Shown in pieces: positions 33,696 to 42,973 of a stretch of DNA of 64,000 nt. The stretch's first letter is position 1; every line of letters starts with the position of its first letter. Origin of the DNA: CBDAQR01 sp965199055. Lineage in GTDB: Bacteria; Pseudomonadota; Gammaproteobacteria; Pseudomonadales; Halieaceae. The notes under the pieces are model-generated. The model made no database searches. It had not been told where the DNA came from and was given only the letters and a program-made list of their open reading frames with translations. The DNA lies in contig CBDAQR010000004.1 of the NCBI GenBank assembly GCA_965199055.1, forward strand, positions 1,054,001 through 1,118,000. The letters run 5' to 3'. The position numbers and the translations under genes are program-made.

Positions 33696-35197
33696 TAGAG
33701 CTCCTCCCCGAAATTATCCATGATGCTGAGTACGGGGAAGGGCGCCATGCCCCCGAGCGCACACAGTGACCCATCGATCATGGTCTGGCATAGATCCCGC
33801 AGCAATTCCCGTTTTTTATTGCGCTTCTCCAGTTGCTGCGGGTCGCGAATTTTGTCGATCACCTCGACGCCGCGCACAGAGCCTATGCGGCAGGGTGTGC
33901 ATTTCCCGCAGGATTCTTCGGCGCAAAACTCCATTGCAAATCGTGCCATATGTCCAAGATCTGCATCGCTGTCAAAAACCACTAGCCCACCATGGCCGAT
34001 CATTGCGCCTATGGCTTTGAAAGATTCGTAATCGAGCGGGGTGTCGAATTGATCGGGATGGATGTAAGCACCGAGCGGGCCGCCGGCCTGAACGGCCTTG
34101 ATGGGCTTTCCGCTGCGAGTGCCGCCGCCAAAGCGCTCAAGTAACTCGCGCAGGCTGATGCCAAAGGGCACTTCTACCAGGCCGCCGCGCTGGATATTGC
34201 CGGCGAGTTGGACTGTGAGGGTGCCAAGGGAACGGCCGCTACCCTGCGCGGCATAGTGTTCGGCGCCCTGTGCGAGAATGGTGGGTATGGAGGCCAGGCT
34301 GACAACATTATTCACCACGGTGGGCTTGCCAAACAGTCCTGCGACGGCGGGGAGGGGCGGGCGATAGCGCACCATGCCGCGTTTGCCCTCCAGGCTTTCC
34401 AGCAGTGACGTTTCCTCGCCGCATATATAGGCGCCGGCGGCTTTGCGTACCTGTATATCGAATCCCCCGAGTTCATCGGCGGAGCGCATTAGGTCGCGCG
34501 CCTTTTCCAGGGTGGCAATGGCTTGTGGATACTCGGCTCGACAGTAAATGAAACCGCGGTCCGCACCCACTGCCAAGCCCGCGATCAGCATGCCCTCAAG
34601 CAATACGAAAGGATCGCTCTCCATGATCATGCGGTCTACGAAGGTCCCGGAATCGCCTTCGTCGGCGTTGCAGACGATGTACTTCTGTTCGCCCTGGGCA
34701 CCGGCATCGAGCACCGTCTGCCACTTAATGCCGGTAGGGAAGGCGGCGCCGCCTCGACCGCGCAGCCCTGCCTGCTTCACCTGGTCCACAATGGCCTGAC
34801 TGTTCATGTCGCGCGCCTGCTGCAAGCCTTTCAGTCCGCCCATGTTGCGATAGGCATCCAACGACAGTGGATCGTCCAGACCTACCCGAGCGCAGGTGAG
34901 CCGTTGCTGGCTGGCCAGGTAGGGCAATGCTTCTACCGGTCCCAGGCAGTCGGGGTGGTTTGCATCGGGTATGCCGGATGCGAAAAGATCGGAAACGGAT
35001 TCCGCATCCAACTGCCCGAAGCCGATTCGGCCATCAGCTGTTTCGATTTCCACAAGCGGTTCGAGCCAATACAGCCCACGGGAACCATTGCGTACCAGCT
35101 CAATATCCAACTCCAACTGATTGATCGCGGCAGCCACTTCGTCCGCGCCCAGTGAACGGGCGGTAGAATCGGCGGGGACGAACACTCGGGTACTCAT
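33695..35197 (-). CDS. fdsB: NAD-dependent formate dehydrogenase beta subunit (NuoF-like)
   Basis: A 500-residue FMN/4Fe-4S subunit passing electrons to NAD. An N-terminal thioredoxin-fold segment of about 120 residues precedes the NuoF core: GLRGRGGAAFPTGIKW (NADH site), YIVCNADEGDSGTF (FMN), GAYICGEETSLLES, and the 4Fe-4S motif ESCGKCTPCRIGS near the end. It starts at an ATGA overlap with fdsG and ends with a TAATG overlap with fdsA, so stoichiometric translation is expected. The length fits FdsB with the fused N-terminal domain. Confidence 0.95.
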   Translation of the reverse strand: MSTRVFVPADSTARSLGADEVAAAINQLELDIELVRNGSRGLYWLEPLVEIETADGRIGFGQLDAESVSDLFASGIPDANHPDCLGPVEALPYLASQQRLTCARVGLDDPLSLDAYRNMGGLKGLQQARDMNSQAIVDQVKQAGLRGRGGAAFPTGIKWQTVLDAGAQGEQKYIVCNADEGDSGTFVDRMIMESDPFVLLEGMLIAGLAVGADRGFIYCRAEYPQAIATLEKARDLMRSADELGGFDIQVRKAAGAYICGEETSLLESLEGKRGMVRYRPPLPAVAGLFGKPTVVNNVVSLASIPTILAQGAEHYAAQGSGRSLGTLTVQLAGNIQRGGLVEVPFGISLRELLERFGGGTRSGKPIKAVQAGGPLGAYIHPDQFDTPLDYESFKAIGAMIGHGGLVVFDSDADLGHMARFAMEFCAEESCGKCTPCRIGSVRGVEVIDKIRDPQQLEKRNKKRELLRDLCQTMIDGSLCALGGMAPFPVLSIMDNFGEEL

Positions 35198-35637
35198 GTG
35201 TTCAACAATTCATCGAGTCGGTCGGGCGTGACGTGGCTATAGAGCCGATCATCAATCATCACGCTGGGCGAGCATGTGCAATTACCCAGGCAGTAGACTG
35301 GCTCGAGGCTGACCTCTCCATCGGCGGTGGTCTGGTGATAGTCGATACCCAGGCGTTCGCGGGCGTGTTGCTCCAGTGAAAGACCACCGCTAGCCTGACA
35401 GGATTCCGCGCGACAGATGTACACAGTGCGATTGCCCGGCGGGGAGGTGCGAATCATGTGGTAGAAGGAAATGACCCCATGCACTTCAGCCCTCGATTGA
35501 TTGAGAGCGCTTGCTATATTTGGGACTGCACTATCTGGCACATAACCAAATTCGTCCTGGATGGCATGAAGAATCGGCAATAAAGCGCCCGGCTCGTCAG
35601 CCATAGCCTGGGCAATTTCACGGATTCGCTCGATCAT
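35194..35637 (-). CDS. fdsG: NAD-dependent formate dehydrogenase gamma subunit (NuoE-like)
   Basis: A 147-residue 2Fe-2S subunit. The cluster ligands are in CRAESCQASGG and CLGNCTCSPSVMI, the C-x4-C ... C-x3-C pattern of NuoE-like proteins. It shuttles electrons in the soluble FDH complex. It lies between the isocitrate-dehydrogenase-like gene (ATGA overlap) and fdsB (ATGA overlap). The FdsC/FdhD-type sulfurtransferase normally needed to activate the Mo centre is absent here and must lie elsewhere. Confidence 0.94.
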   Translation of the reverse strand: MIERIREIAQAMADEPGALLPILHAIQDEFGYVPDSAVPNIASALNQSRAEVHGVISFYHMIRTSPPGNRTVYICRAESCQASGGLSLEQHARERLGIDYHQTTADGEVSLEPVYCLGNCTCSPSVMIDDRLYSHVTPDRLDELLNT

Positions 35638-37388
35638 AAGGGTCCCAGATTATTCTCGACCGCGTCGAGGAAGCCCTGCATATCAACCAGAGTTTCGCCT
35701 TCAGGATCATTGGTTTTTCCGCGCACATCACCCGTCACGATACCCTGGGCTACCGTCTCAATCAGCGCCTGCTTTAGCTGGTGGGAATAATCGAGCAATG
35801 CGTCGTTGTCTTCTCGATTCGCTACGGTTTCCAGTGCGTTCGCCAGCGCGAAAATCAATGCCGAGCTATTGAAGTGGGCCTCTTTGCCGTCAGTGTCCAG
35901 ATACTTCAGGTACAGGTCGTGGGCAGTGCCATGCGGTGCCTCAAACAACATCGTGCCATCTTTGCTCTCAATGATGGAGCTCGCTGTGGCGAGGCTGCCG
36001 CCGAGTGCTGCAGAAATGTCGGAAAATATGTCACCGTCAAGATTCTGCGCTGGATACAGTGCGTTGCGCGGTGGGTCGGTAATCATCTTGATGAGCTGAC
36101 TGGAGGGGCGCATGATCATGAAAGAGGGCGGCTCGGTATGGTTGGCCACGAGTTCGTTACGCACATCGTTAATCACAGTGCTGAATACGTCGTCATACTC
36201 AAAGTATTCGCGCTTCAAGCCAAAGTAAACTTCCTTGCCTTTGATCGAAGCGTCACGGAACACCTGGTAGACCCAGTCTTTGATCGCCTGGCGGTCGTTG
36301 GACATGAATAGGATGGGGTCGCCAGCGCGGACTTCGCGCGCGTGCTTTTCCTCACCATCGAGAATGATCTTGATGATCCCATCCTCAGGGGCGGCGCGAT
36401 TAAAGCTGCCATATTGATCGCCACCGCCCGCACTCATGCGCGAGATCGAGACGTGAAACTTGCGATCGGGTATGCCGTATTGCTTTAGAGTTTCGACCAG
36501 CTTGTAAAGACGTCTGCCGGTGCTGTTATCCGGCACGCCCCAGAGCGCTTTCTCCGGTGGGTTGGAGACTATGCGAGCCGCCTGGGCGTCGATCAGTTCG
36601 TAGTGGTAAGACAGTCCTGCCGCTGCGATCTTGTCTTTGTACTCCGTCTCATAAATGGTCTCGATGGCCTCCCGCATCACGCCGTCGTAACCGGGTATGA
36701 CCGTGTCCTTGAGGCCGAGATAGGCGTCACGACCTTGCTCCAGGGCCCGCTGGAAGAACGCGTGTGCCCAGGCTTTCACATCCTCGATATCGTTGCTTGC
36801 TAACAACCAGGGGTCACCGCGACGCAACGCGCGGCGATGCCACTCTTCGGGGTCGCCGCTGCTGCCGACAAAGACCAGCTTCGCAATACCGGTGGCAGGG
36901 GAGAGCGTGTTAAAGCTGTCTTTATTGCCGCCGTCCTCCATGGTGAACACGTCGATGTCGCGCCCAACCCATTGCGGAGGAGGGTTCTGAATATTGCGAA
37001 ACTGAATGTCTTCCCGCGTAATATTGCCGCCAATACCCTTGCGAATGGCACCGTTGGGCGATTTGGTTGCGAGCTTGTCGAGATCGTCCTCATTCACGCT
37101 AGCGTGTTTGGCGAGCAGTGCATCCAACTGCTCGCGATTCACTGTCATGCCAGCGTTCTTAATACCCACACCATACTGTTTTAGTGCTTCGATCGCCTCG
37201 CGCACCACTTCGCCATTGCTGACCAGGCGCTGCTCAGCAGACAGATCAATCTCAATAAGGTCGATATCCAGACGTTTGCTGACAAATTGCTCTAGGATCA
37301 TTTCGAACGCGATCTGCGCCATCTCGTCGCCATGAAGTACGACCAGGGGCTTATTGACATGAATTTTGTTTGGCTCGCTTGTCGACAT
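35634..37388 (-). CDS. isocitrate dehydrogenase-like protein with internal duplication
   Basis: A 584-residue protein from ATG 37388 (AGGAGA seven bases upstream). It resembles the eukaryotic-type NADP isocitrate dehydrogenase (about 410 residues) but is much longer. SPNGAIRKGIGGNITRED (110-127) matches that family's substrate loop. Then a middle module occurs twice: GDPWLLASNDIEDVKAW...YLGLKDTVIPGYDG (191-236) and GDPILFMSNDRQAIKDW...YFGLKREYFEYDD (356-400). Copy 1 keeps HYELIDAQ (metal region); copy 2 lacks it but leads into NLDGDIFSDISAALGGSLA and EAPHGTAHDLY, the family C-terminus. Upstream, EALKQYGVGIKN also recurs as ETLKQYGIPDRK. It is the first gene of the fds operon, ATGA-coupled to fdsG. 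Activity is inferred, not certain. Confidence 0.8.
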   Translation of the reverse strand: MSTSEPNKIHVNKPLVVLHGDEMAQIAFEMILEQFVSKRLDIDLIEIDLSAEQRLVSNGEVVREAIEALKQYGVGIKNAGMTVNREQLDALLAKHASVNEDDLDKLATKSPNGAIRKGIGGNITREDIQFRNIQNPPPQWVGRDIDVFTMEDGGNKDSFNTLSPATGIAKLVFVGSSGDPEEWHRRALRRGDPWLLASNDIEDVKAWAHAFFQRALEQGRDAYLGLKDTVIPGYDGVMREAIETIYETEYKDKIAAAGLSYHYELIDAQAARIVSNPPEKALWGVPDNSTGRRLYKLVETLKQYGIPDRKFHVSISRMSAGGGDQYGSFNRAAPEDGIIKIILDGEEKHAREVRAGDPILFMSNDRQAIKDWVYQVFRDASIKGKEVYFGLKREYFEYDDVFSTVINDVRNELVANHTEPPSFMIMRPSSQLIKMITDPPRNALYPAQNLDGDIFSDISAALGGSLATASSIIESKDGTMLFEAPHGTAHDLYLKYLDTDGKEAHFNSSALIFALANALETVANREDNDALLDYSHQLKQALIETVAQGIVTGDVRGKTNDPEGETLVDMQGFLDAVENNLGPL

Positions 37389-37481
37389 AAAGTCTCCTGT
37401 TATCAAGCCCTTAAGTATAACCGCTTGTGCATTACCGGCATACGCGGCAGCACTTAAAAGCACTACCGGTACTTCGGTATT

Positions 37482-37509
37482 TTGTGACCGCAAGCTTTGG
37501 CAGTAGAAT
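37482..37509 (+). promoter_or_regulatory. candidate sigma-70 promoter for aminotransferase
   Basis: TTGTGA at 37482-37487 and TAGAAT at 37504-37509 are separated by 16 bases and sit about 43 bases before the start at 37552. It lies in the 163-base divergent gap with the isocitrate-dehydrogenase-like gene. Confidence 0.45.
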
Positions 37510-37551
37510 TCGGCAGCTTATCGCAAGTCTTTGGTTTGCAAGGGAAACCTC

Positions 37552-38892
37552 ATGTCACAGAATCTGGAAAAGGCCGTGCTCACGCGCGAAGAACTAGAAG
37601 CGCACTGGATGCCGTATACCGGCAACCGGCAGTTCAAGGATGACCCGCGAATTATTGTGGGTGCCGAAGGTGCCTACTACTACGATCAGCAGGGGCGGAA
37701 AATCTTTGATGGTCTGTCTGGACTGTGGTGCTGCGGCGCAGGACACAATCGTCAGGAAATCGCCGACGCGGTGCATCGGCAGTTGCAGACACTGGACTAC
37801 TCTCCGGGTTTTCAATACGGCCATCCACTGTCGTTTCAACTGGCGAATAAGATCAAGACGCTGACACCAGAGGGGCTGGATTACGTGTTCTTCACGGGCT
37901 CCGGATCAGAGTCTGCGGATACATCGCTGAAAATGGCCCGGGCCTATTGGCGCCTCAAGGGCCAGCCCACGAAGACCAAACTCATCGGGCGTGCGCGCGG
38001 CTATCATGGCGTTAATTTCGGCGGCATTTCGGTGGGCGGTATTGGCGCGAACCGGAAATTGTTTGGTACTGCGGTCGATGCCGATCATCTGTCACATACA
38101 ATTTTGCCTGGCAACGCGTTCACCCGTGGCCAGCCGCAGGAAGGTGCGCAACTGGCGGATGAATTGTTCGAGTTGATTGCCTTGCACGACGCCTCAAATA
38201 TCGCGGCAGTGATTGTCGAGCCCATGGCAGGTTCGGCCGGAGTGATTCCACCGCCGGTGGGTTATCTGAATCGCCTGCGCGAGATCTGTGATGCGCATGA
38301 CATTTTGTTGATATTCGACGAGGTGATTACCGCGTTCGGACGCTGCGCGGCGATTACGGGGGCCGAGGCATTTGGAGTTGCCCCGGACATTATGAATATT
38401 GCCAAGCAAATGACGAATGGCGCAGTGCCCATGGGTGCGGTGATCGCACGCGATGAGATATACCAGACCTTTATGGAGCAGGGCGGCCCAGACTACATGC
38501 TCGAGTTTCCGCACGGTTATACCTATTCCGCACATCCTGTTGCCTGTGCCGCGGGACTCGCCGCGTTTGACCTGCTCGAGCAGGAACAGCTTCCACAGCG
38601 TGTTGCTGAGAAGGCGCCGTACTTTGAGGAGCAATTGCATAGTCTAAAGGGCGCGGCGCATGTCACGGATATTCGCAATTATGGCTTTGCCGGCGCTCTG
38701 CAGTTAGAGGCCTATCCGGGAGAGCCCGCGCGGCGACCCTTTGAGATAGCCATGCGTATGTGGGAGAAAGGCTTTTACGTGCGTTACGGTGCGGACACCG
38801 TTCAACTGGGTCTACCCTTTATCACAGAGAACGCTGAAATTGACGCACTCGTCGAAAACCTGGCAGCGGCGCTGAAGGAAAACGCGTCATAG
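37552..38892 (+). CDS. class III omega-amino acid:pyruvate aminotransferase
   Basis: A 446-residue PLP enzyme, the normal length for beta-alanine:pyruvate transaminases. GLSGLWCCGAGHNRQEIADAV near residue 50, the PLP contact region LIFDEVITAFGRCA, and the Schiff-base Lys in MNIAKQMTNGAVPMGAV are in place, with HGYTYSAHPVACAAGLA near the C-terminus. It transfers an amino group from a beta- or omega-amino acid to pyruvate or a similar acceptor. ATG 37552 is chosen over 37531 because it is preceded by AAGGGAAACC. The AEC transporter downstream on the same strand may move its substrate or product, by inference. Confidence 0.9.
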   Translation: MSQNLEKAVLTREELEAHWMPYTGNRQFKDDPRIIVGAEGAYYYDQQGRKIFDGLSGLWCCGAGHNRQEIADAVHRQLQTLDYSPGFQYGHPLSFQLANKIKTLTPEGLDYVFFTGSGSESADTSLKMARAYWRLKGQPTKTKLIGRARGYHGVNFGGISVGGIGANRKLFGTAVDADHLSHTILPGNAFTRGQPQEGAQLADELFELIALHDASNIAAVIVEPMAGSAGVIPPPVGYLNRLREICDAHDILLIFDEVITAFGRCAAITGAEAFGVAPDIMNIAKQMTNGAVPMGAVIARDEIYQTFMEQGGPDYMLEFPHGYTYSAHPVACAAGLAAFDLLEQEQLPQRVAEKAPYFEEQLHSLKGAAHVTDIRNYGFAGALQLEAYPGEPARRPFEIAMRMWEKGFYVRYGADTVQLGLPFITENAEIDALVENLAAALKENAS

Positions 38893-38915
38893 CGCTGTTT
38901 GGTTTTGCCCTGTCA

Positions 38916-39827
38916 GTGACGGGGCCAATATTTCTCTGGGTCCTGCTTGGCCTTGTGTTAGGTCGACTGGGTTTGCTCTCTGACGAACTCAACCGCCTCG
39001 GTTCGGAGGCACTGTTTCGTCTCGGTCTGCCGGTGGTGCTGTTCTTCGGCGCCATTCAAGTGGATTACTGGTTGATCGGCAGCGCGACCTATCTCATAGC
39101 GGGCATTGTTGCGACGCTGGTGGTAACGCTGCTATCGCTTGTCTATGCGAAGCTCAGAGGTATGGGGCTTGCTGATGGTGCCGTATTCGTGCAGGCGGCT
39201 TATCGGTCCAATCTGGGAGTGATAGGTATTGCGCTGGCCGCTCAGGCCTATGGCGAGGATGGGCTCGCTCTGGCGGCGTTACCGGTTGCAGTGATGACCA
39301 TTCTGTACAACCTTATCGCCGTACCCGTTTTGGGTATCGGGTTTGGAAAAAGCCTGGCTCCCGTGGCAGTGATGAGGAGCATCCTAACCAATCCACTTAT
39401 TATCGGGATAGGTGTCGGTGTCGGCTTATCGCTGGCCGGAATCGAACTCTCGTTCCAGTTGCGCCAAGCCGGTAAGGTATTTGCCGGGGTAGTGATCCCG
39501 CTCTCGCTGGTACTCATAGGTGCGAGCATGGATTTACGTAGCCTGCGTAAATCGCGTGGTATTACCGTAGATTCAACCCTGTGGCGTTTAATGATTGGCC
39601 CGGCAATCGGTGTCGCCGTGTGTATCGCCATGGGTGTACACGGCCCTGAGCTGGCGGTGGTGTTCCTGTTGCTGGCATCACCGGCAGCCGCGGCCAGCTA
39701 CATTATGGTGGCTGCCGCCGGCGGGAACGGTCCGCTGGCGGCGAACATCGTGGTGATCACGACGCTGCTTTCCAGTGCAACGCTAACCCTGGGGTTAGCT
39801 GCTTTGCAGTGGTCAGGTTTGGTCTAA
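38916..39827 (+). CDS. AEC family transporter
   Basis: A 303-residue membrane protein with about ten helices, the size of auxin-efflux-carrier family permeases. ILWVLLGLVLGRLG-like start (FLWVLLGLVLGRLGLLSDEL), AAYRSNLGVIGIALA (matching the R-x-N-x-G-x-x-G family motif), FAGVVIPLSLVLIGASMD and LASPAAAASYIMVAAAGG are typical. Members export malate, malonate or other organic acids. The start GTG 38916 is provisional. It starts 23 bases after the aminotransferase, so the two likely share a transcript; it ends against the convergent haem-locus gene. Confidence 0.87.
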   Translation: MTGPIFLWVLLGLVLGRLGLLSDELNRLGSEALFRLGLPVVLFFGAIQVDYWLIGSATYLIAGIVATLVVTLLSLVYAKLRGMGLADGAVFVQAAYRSNLGVIGIALAAQAYGEDGLALAALPVAVMTILYNLIAVPVLGIGFGKSLAPVAVMRSILTNPLIIGIGVGVGLSLAGIELSFQLRQAGKVFAGVVIPLSLVLIGASMDLRSLRKSRGITVDSTLWRLMIGPAIGVAVCIAMGVHGPELAVVFLLLASPAAAASYIMVAAAGGNGPLAANIVVITTLLSSATLTLGLAALQWSGLV

Positions 39828-39835
39828 GTGCAGCG

Positions 39836-40360
39836 CTATGCAGCAGAGCGTGACTTATGGCCGTCTTGCATATGGGTGAGAATTTCGCCGGCGAGGGAAT
39901 TGCCCGCCAGATTGTAGGCCTTACCAAAACCTTTTACGTAGCGTCCACCGGTGGGCTGAAGTCTAAACATCTTGAAATCGCTCAGCTCACTGAGGTTCTT
40001 TGACCGTTCGCCATGGCGTTCTACCAGTTTCTCGAGACCCTCTTCGAAGTCCGAGGTTCCATAATCAAGGAATTCTGCCTCGACATTGAAATTTACTCGG
40101 ATGCGGGCAAACAGTTCTGCCGCTGTGTCTTCATCTTCAATGATTAACACAGATGCGGTTGGATTAGATTGCAGATTAATGGCGTGTACCGCGATTTCGC
40201 TCAATAGGACATAGAGGCACTCATTGCCAATGGCAAAGGGCGCATAAGATGCGTAGGGGGTGCCGTCGGTCTTCAGGCTCGACAACTGCAAGCTCATACG
40301 GCTGTGAATAAAATCCAGTACTTCCTGGCTCAAGCGTGTTTCCATCGCCTTGTTTTTCAT
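39836..40360 (-). CDS. hugZ: HugZ-like haem utilisation protein (split-barrel fold)
   Basis: A 174-residue protein from ATG 40360, with AGGAGAG upstream overlapping the end of hutX. LSSLKTDGTPYASYAPFAIGNECLYVLLSE and RYVKGFGKAYNL match the pyridoxamine-phosphate-oxidase-like HugZ family, which binds and degrades haem. The C-terminal His-containing tail (EILTHMQDGHKS) fits the haem-binding region. It is the last gene of the receptor-hutX-hugZ operon, 13 bases after hutX, so it should be controlled by the same Fur-regulated promoter. HugZ/HutZ partner with HutX in haem transfer. Confidence 0.87.
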   Translation of the reverse strand: MKNKAMETRLSQEVLDFIHSRMSLQLSSLKTDGTPYASYAPFAIGNECLYVLLSEIAVHAINLQSNPTASVLIIEDEDTAAELFARIRVNFNVEAEFLDYGTSDFEEGLEKLVERHGERSKNLSELSDFKMFRLQPTGGRYVKGFGKAYNLAGNSLAGEILTHMQDGHKSRSAA

Positions 40361-40373
40361 GTGGATTACTCTC

Positions 40374-40775
40374 CTAATCGATGTGTAGTTGTTGTCTGAT
40401 ACGGGCAAATTTTTCTACCTGGGTAGGCAGAAGATCTCCGTTGTCATCGCGTCCGAGGAACACCTTGAATACCGTCTCTCCAGACGTGCTCTCAAACACA
40501 AAGGCGTAGCTCTCTCGGCCACGGTGTGGCTTGTCTTGAAAGCTCACTCGGGAAATCGTCTTTAGGTTCAGGTGCCCGTGAAATCCGGGGGTGGGGCCGT
40601 CCAGGTTGTAAAAACCTTCAGTGACACTGCCGCGGGGGAAGGGGCCTTTGAACTCGAAGACCGAGCCGGCATGCAGTACGATGGTGGTCAGATTGCCCCA
40701 GTCCGCGAGTGTCTCAAGTAGGGGAAGCACCTGATCGGCGGCTAGTGAATTTCTTAATGCTGTCACCTCTGGCAT
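40374..40775 (-). CDS. hutX: HutX-like cytosolic haem carrier
   Basis: A 133-residue protein. The core motifs DWGNLTTIVLHAGSVFEFKG, LDGPTPGFHGHLNLKTI and FVFESTSGETVFKVFLGRD fit the HutX/HuvX family of haem-handling proteins in Vibrio and relatives. It should take haem from the ABC transporter and pass it to HugZ. ATG 40775 overlaps the receptor stop in a TAATG junction, the reason for rejecting the frame extension to 40835. It precedes hugZ by 13 bases. Confidence 0.87.
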   Translation of the reverse strand: MPEVTALRNSLAADQVLPLLETLADWGNLTTIVLHAGSVFEFKGPFPRGSVTEGFYNLDGPTPGFHGHLNLKTISRVSFQDKPHRGRESYAFVFESTSGETVFKVFLGRDDNGDLLPTQVEKFARIRQQLHID

Positions 40776-42796
40776 TAGAAACTGTATTTCGCTGACAGGA
40801 TGATTTCGCGCCCGGCTTCGGGCAGTTCTTCCCAAGCTCGGCTGTAATACTCGTCGTCCAGATTATTGATATTCAGATCGATCTTCAGGCCTTCTAAGGC
40901 GGCCGGTTGCCAACTGGCGTAGAGATCGACGATGTTATAGCTGTCGTAGCTGGTGCCATTCTCGTTCTCAGGGTAATCCGTGCGATTCTGGTCATCGGCA
41001 TGGGTAAATCGAATACCGGCGACAAACTGGTGGCTGAAAAACGCGTGACTCAAGTCTGCGATGAAGCTGTCAGCGGGGATGTTAGTTAGATCATCTTTAC
41101 TGTTGTCGTCCTCTCCTCGAGTTTGGCCATAGGACATTTTCAGTGCCGTGCCGCCGCGCTGGTAGCTGCCCTCCAGCTCAAAGCCCTCCAGCGTGGCTTC
41201 ATCGACATTTACCCAAGTGGTAAAGCCCGCGTCTTGTACCGGGAAGAAATGGGGGCCGTCGACAATCTGCTCGATGAAGTCGTCAACCTCGTTTCGGAAT
41301 ATGGAGGCTTGGAGTCGAAGTGCGTCAGCACCAGCCACATTCTCGAACTGGAACTGCGCCAAGAGTTCGATGTTGGCTGCCTTTTCAGGATCCAGGTCGG
41401 GATTGGGCTGAAAGCCATTGCAGAACCCTGGCCACAGACAGAAGTGCGTACCGGTGCTGTAGAGCTCCTCAGCGCCGGGCGCGCGAAAAGCTTCGTCGTA
41501 GCGCAGTGCCAGGGTTGCCCACTCGGTGGCGCTCCAGATGGCTGCGGCAGAGGTAGAAATATCATCGTCGCTGCGCTGCTCGCTGATGTTGTCCGCTTCA
41601 GTACTGAAGTCGTCGTAGCGCAAGCCCAGTTCAAGGCGCCAGTCCTCGCTGACAGGTATGACTGCCTGCGTATATACACTCCAGAAGTCGCTCTGTGCTT
41701 CCGGGGGTACCGGGCGATCGGCGCCACTTCGGTCGGCATTGAATTCTTCGCGATAGGCATCTGCGCCATAGAGTAGGGTAATGTCACCGAGGGCGCTCAC
41801 GTTGTTCACACTCAGTCCAAAAGTGTCTAATTCGGTTTGATCCGCGCGTCCATCCTCGAGTCGTTGCTCATCCATATCCACGCTGTTCCAGTAGGCCAAT
41901 ACCTCGCCGTTCATCCGCTCCGAAGTGTCCAATTCGTAGCGTATGCTCGCATTAGTGGTGGTTTGGTCGCGTGCGATGAGCCAGTTGCTTGTCTCGCCCA
42001 GCGGTGCTGAGCCATTGGTGGGTATATTGCCCTCTGTTTCCGCCGCGCGTAGGTTGAACCCGAGTTGATGGCCGTGCGCGAGTTCCCAATTGAGCTTGGC
42101 CAGTGCGCCTTTATCTTCGGTGCCTGAACCTTGCAGATCCTCACCATTACCCAGCTCGATGTCATCGCTGTCGCGGTAGTAGCCGCTGATTAACCAGTCC
42201 GTTGGCCCTGTGCGACCTACTATGGCAACGGTTGTGGTTGATTGCTCGTTGTTGTCGTTGTATCCGGTTTTGACGAAGCCACCCAGTTGCTCAGACTCCT
42301 CAAGGATGGAATCTGCGCTAATCGTGTTTTGAGCTACCACGCCGCCCAGTGCACCTGAACCCCAGAGACTGCTGGCGGGCCCGCGCATGGCTTCAACGCT
42401 CTCGAGGAGTTCCGGATCCAGAAAGTAGCTGGGTCGATGCCCTGATTCGAAGTCCTGACGGCTGCCATCTATGGTTTGCAGGATCTTATTACCCTGCAGG
42501 CCGCGAATGTTGACCGTCTGGTTGTAAGCGCGGGGGCCTCCCGCAACGGAAATATTGGGCTGATAGGAGAGGGCCTGAGCGACCGATTGCGGCTGAATGG
42601 ACTCCAGTTCCATTTTGTCTACGACGGCGATGCTGCGCGCGATGTCGCCAAGGTGTTGCTCGATTCGCGTCGCGGTAACGACCACGGTCTCCAAAGCTTC
42701 TGTATTAGTGCGTTCTTGTGCTATCGAGCTACTAGTGCCCAATATCGCTGTAATCGACATGGCTAACAGGGTGGGGCGGCTGCCAATGTGCTGCAT
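40775..42796 (-). CDS. TonB-dependent haem receptor
   Basis: A 673-residue outer-membrane receptor from ATG 42796 (GGAGAG upstream). Signal peptide ends around SSIAQ. The TonB box and plug follow (ETVVVTATRIEQHL, SVAQALSYQPNIS, VNIRGLQGNKILQTIDG), then a 22-strand barrel ending in AKYSF (C-terminal Phe). FRAPGAEELYS and NPDLDPEKAANIE form the FRAP/NPNL pattern typical of haem receptors such as HemR/HutA. It is the first gene of a three-gene operon with hutX and hugZ, divergent from hmuTUV across a Fur box. Confidence 0.93.
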   Translation of the reverse strand: MQHIGSRPTLLAMSITAILGTSSSIAQERTNTEALETVVVTATRIEQHLGDIARSIAVVDKMELESIQPQSVAQALSYQPNISVAGGPRAYNQTVNIRGLQGNKILQTIDGSRQDFESGHRPSYFLDPELLESVEAMRGPASSLWGSGALGGVVAQNTISADSILEESEQLGGFVKTGYNDNNEQSTTTVAIVGRTGPTDWLISGYYRDSDDIELGNGEDLQGSGTEDKGALAKLNWELAHGHQLGFNLRAAETEGNIPTNGSAPLGETSNWLIARDQTTTNASIRYELDTSERMNGEVLAYWNSVDMDEQRLEDGRADQTELDTFGLSVNNVSALGDITLLYGADAYREEFNADRSGADRPVPPEAQSDFWSVYTQAVIPVSEDWRLELGLRYDDFSTEADNISEQRSDDDISTSAAAIWSATEWATLALRYDEAFRAPGAEELYSTGTHFCLWPGFCNGFQPNPDLDPEKAANIELLAQFQFENVAGADALRLQASIFRNEVDDFIEQIVDGPHFFPVQDAGFTTWVNVDEATLEGFELEGSYQRGGTALKMSYGQTRGEDDNSKDDLTNIPADSFIADLSHAFFSHQFVAGIRFTHADDQNRTDYPENENGTSYDSYNIVDLYASWQPAALEGLKIDLNINNLDDEYYSRAWEELPEAGREIILSAKYSF

Positions 42797-42897
42797 GTTG
42801 CTCTCCGAATGGGTAATCAAGTGGTTAGAGGATTGCCGGCGCCAGGCGTCGTGCTAACTCAATGGCAGGCAACGTAACAGTGTTGTATGCAAATGTA

Positions 42898-42916
42898 AAT
42901 GATAATGATTCGCATT
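42898..42916. promoter_or_regulatory. Fur box between divergent haem operons
   Basis: AAATGATAATGATTCGCAT is a strong match to the 19-bp Fur consensus (GATAATGATAATCATTATC). It sits between the receptor start (42796) and the hmuT start (42974), so iron-bound Fur could repress both directions. Confidence 0.82.
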
Positions 42917-42973
42917 GCGATTTGTATTTGTTGGGGATACACTGGGGCACATTCAATTCAGCGAGATCCATTC

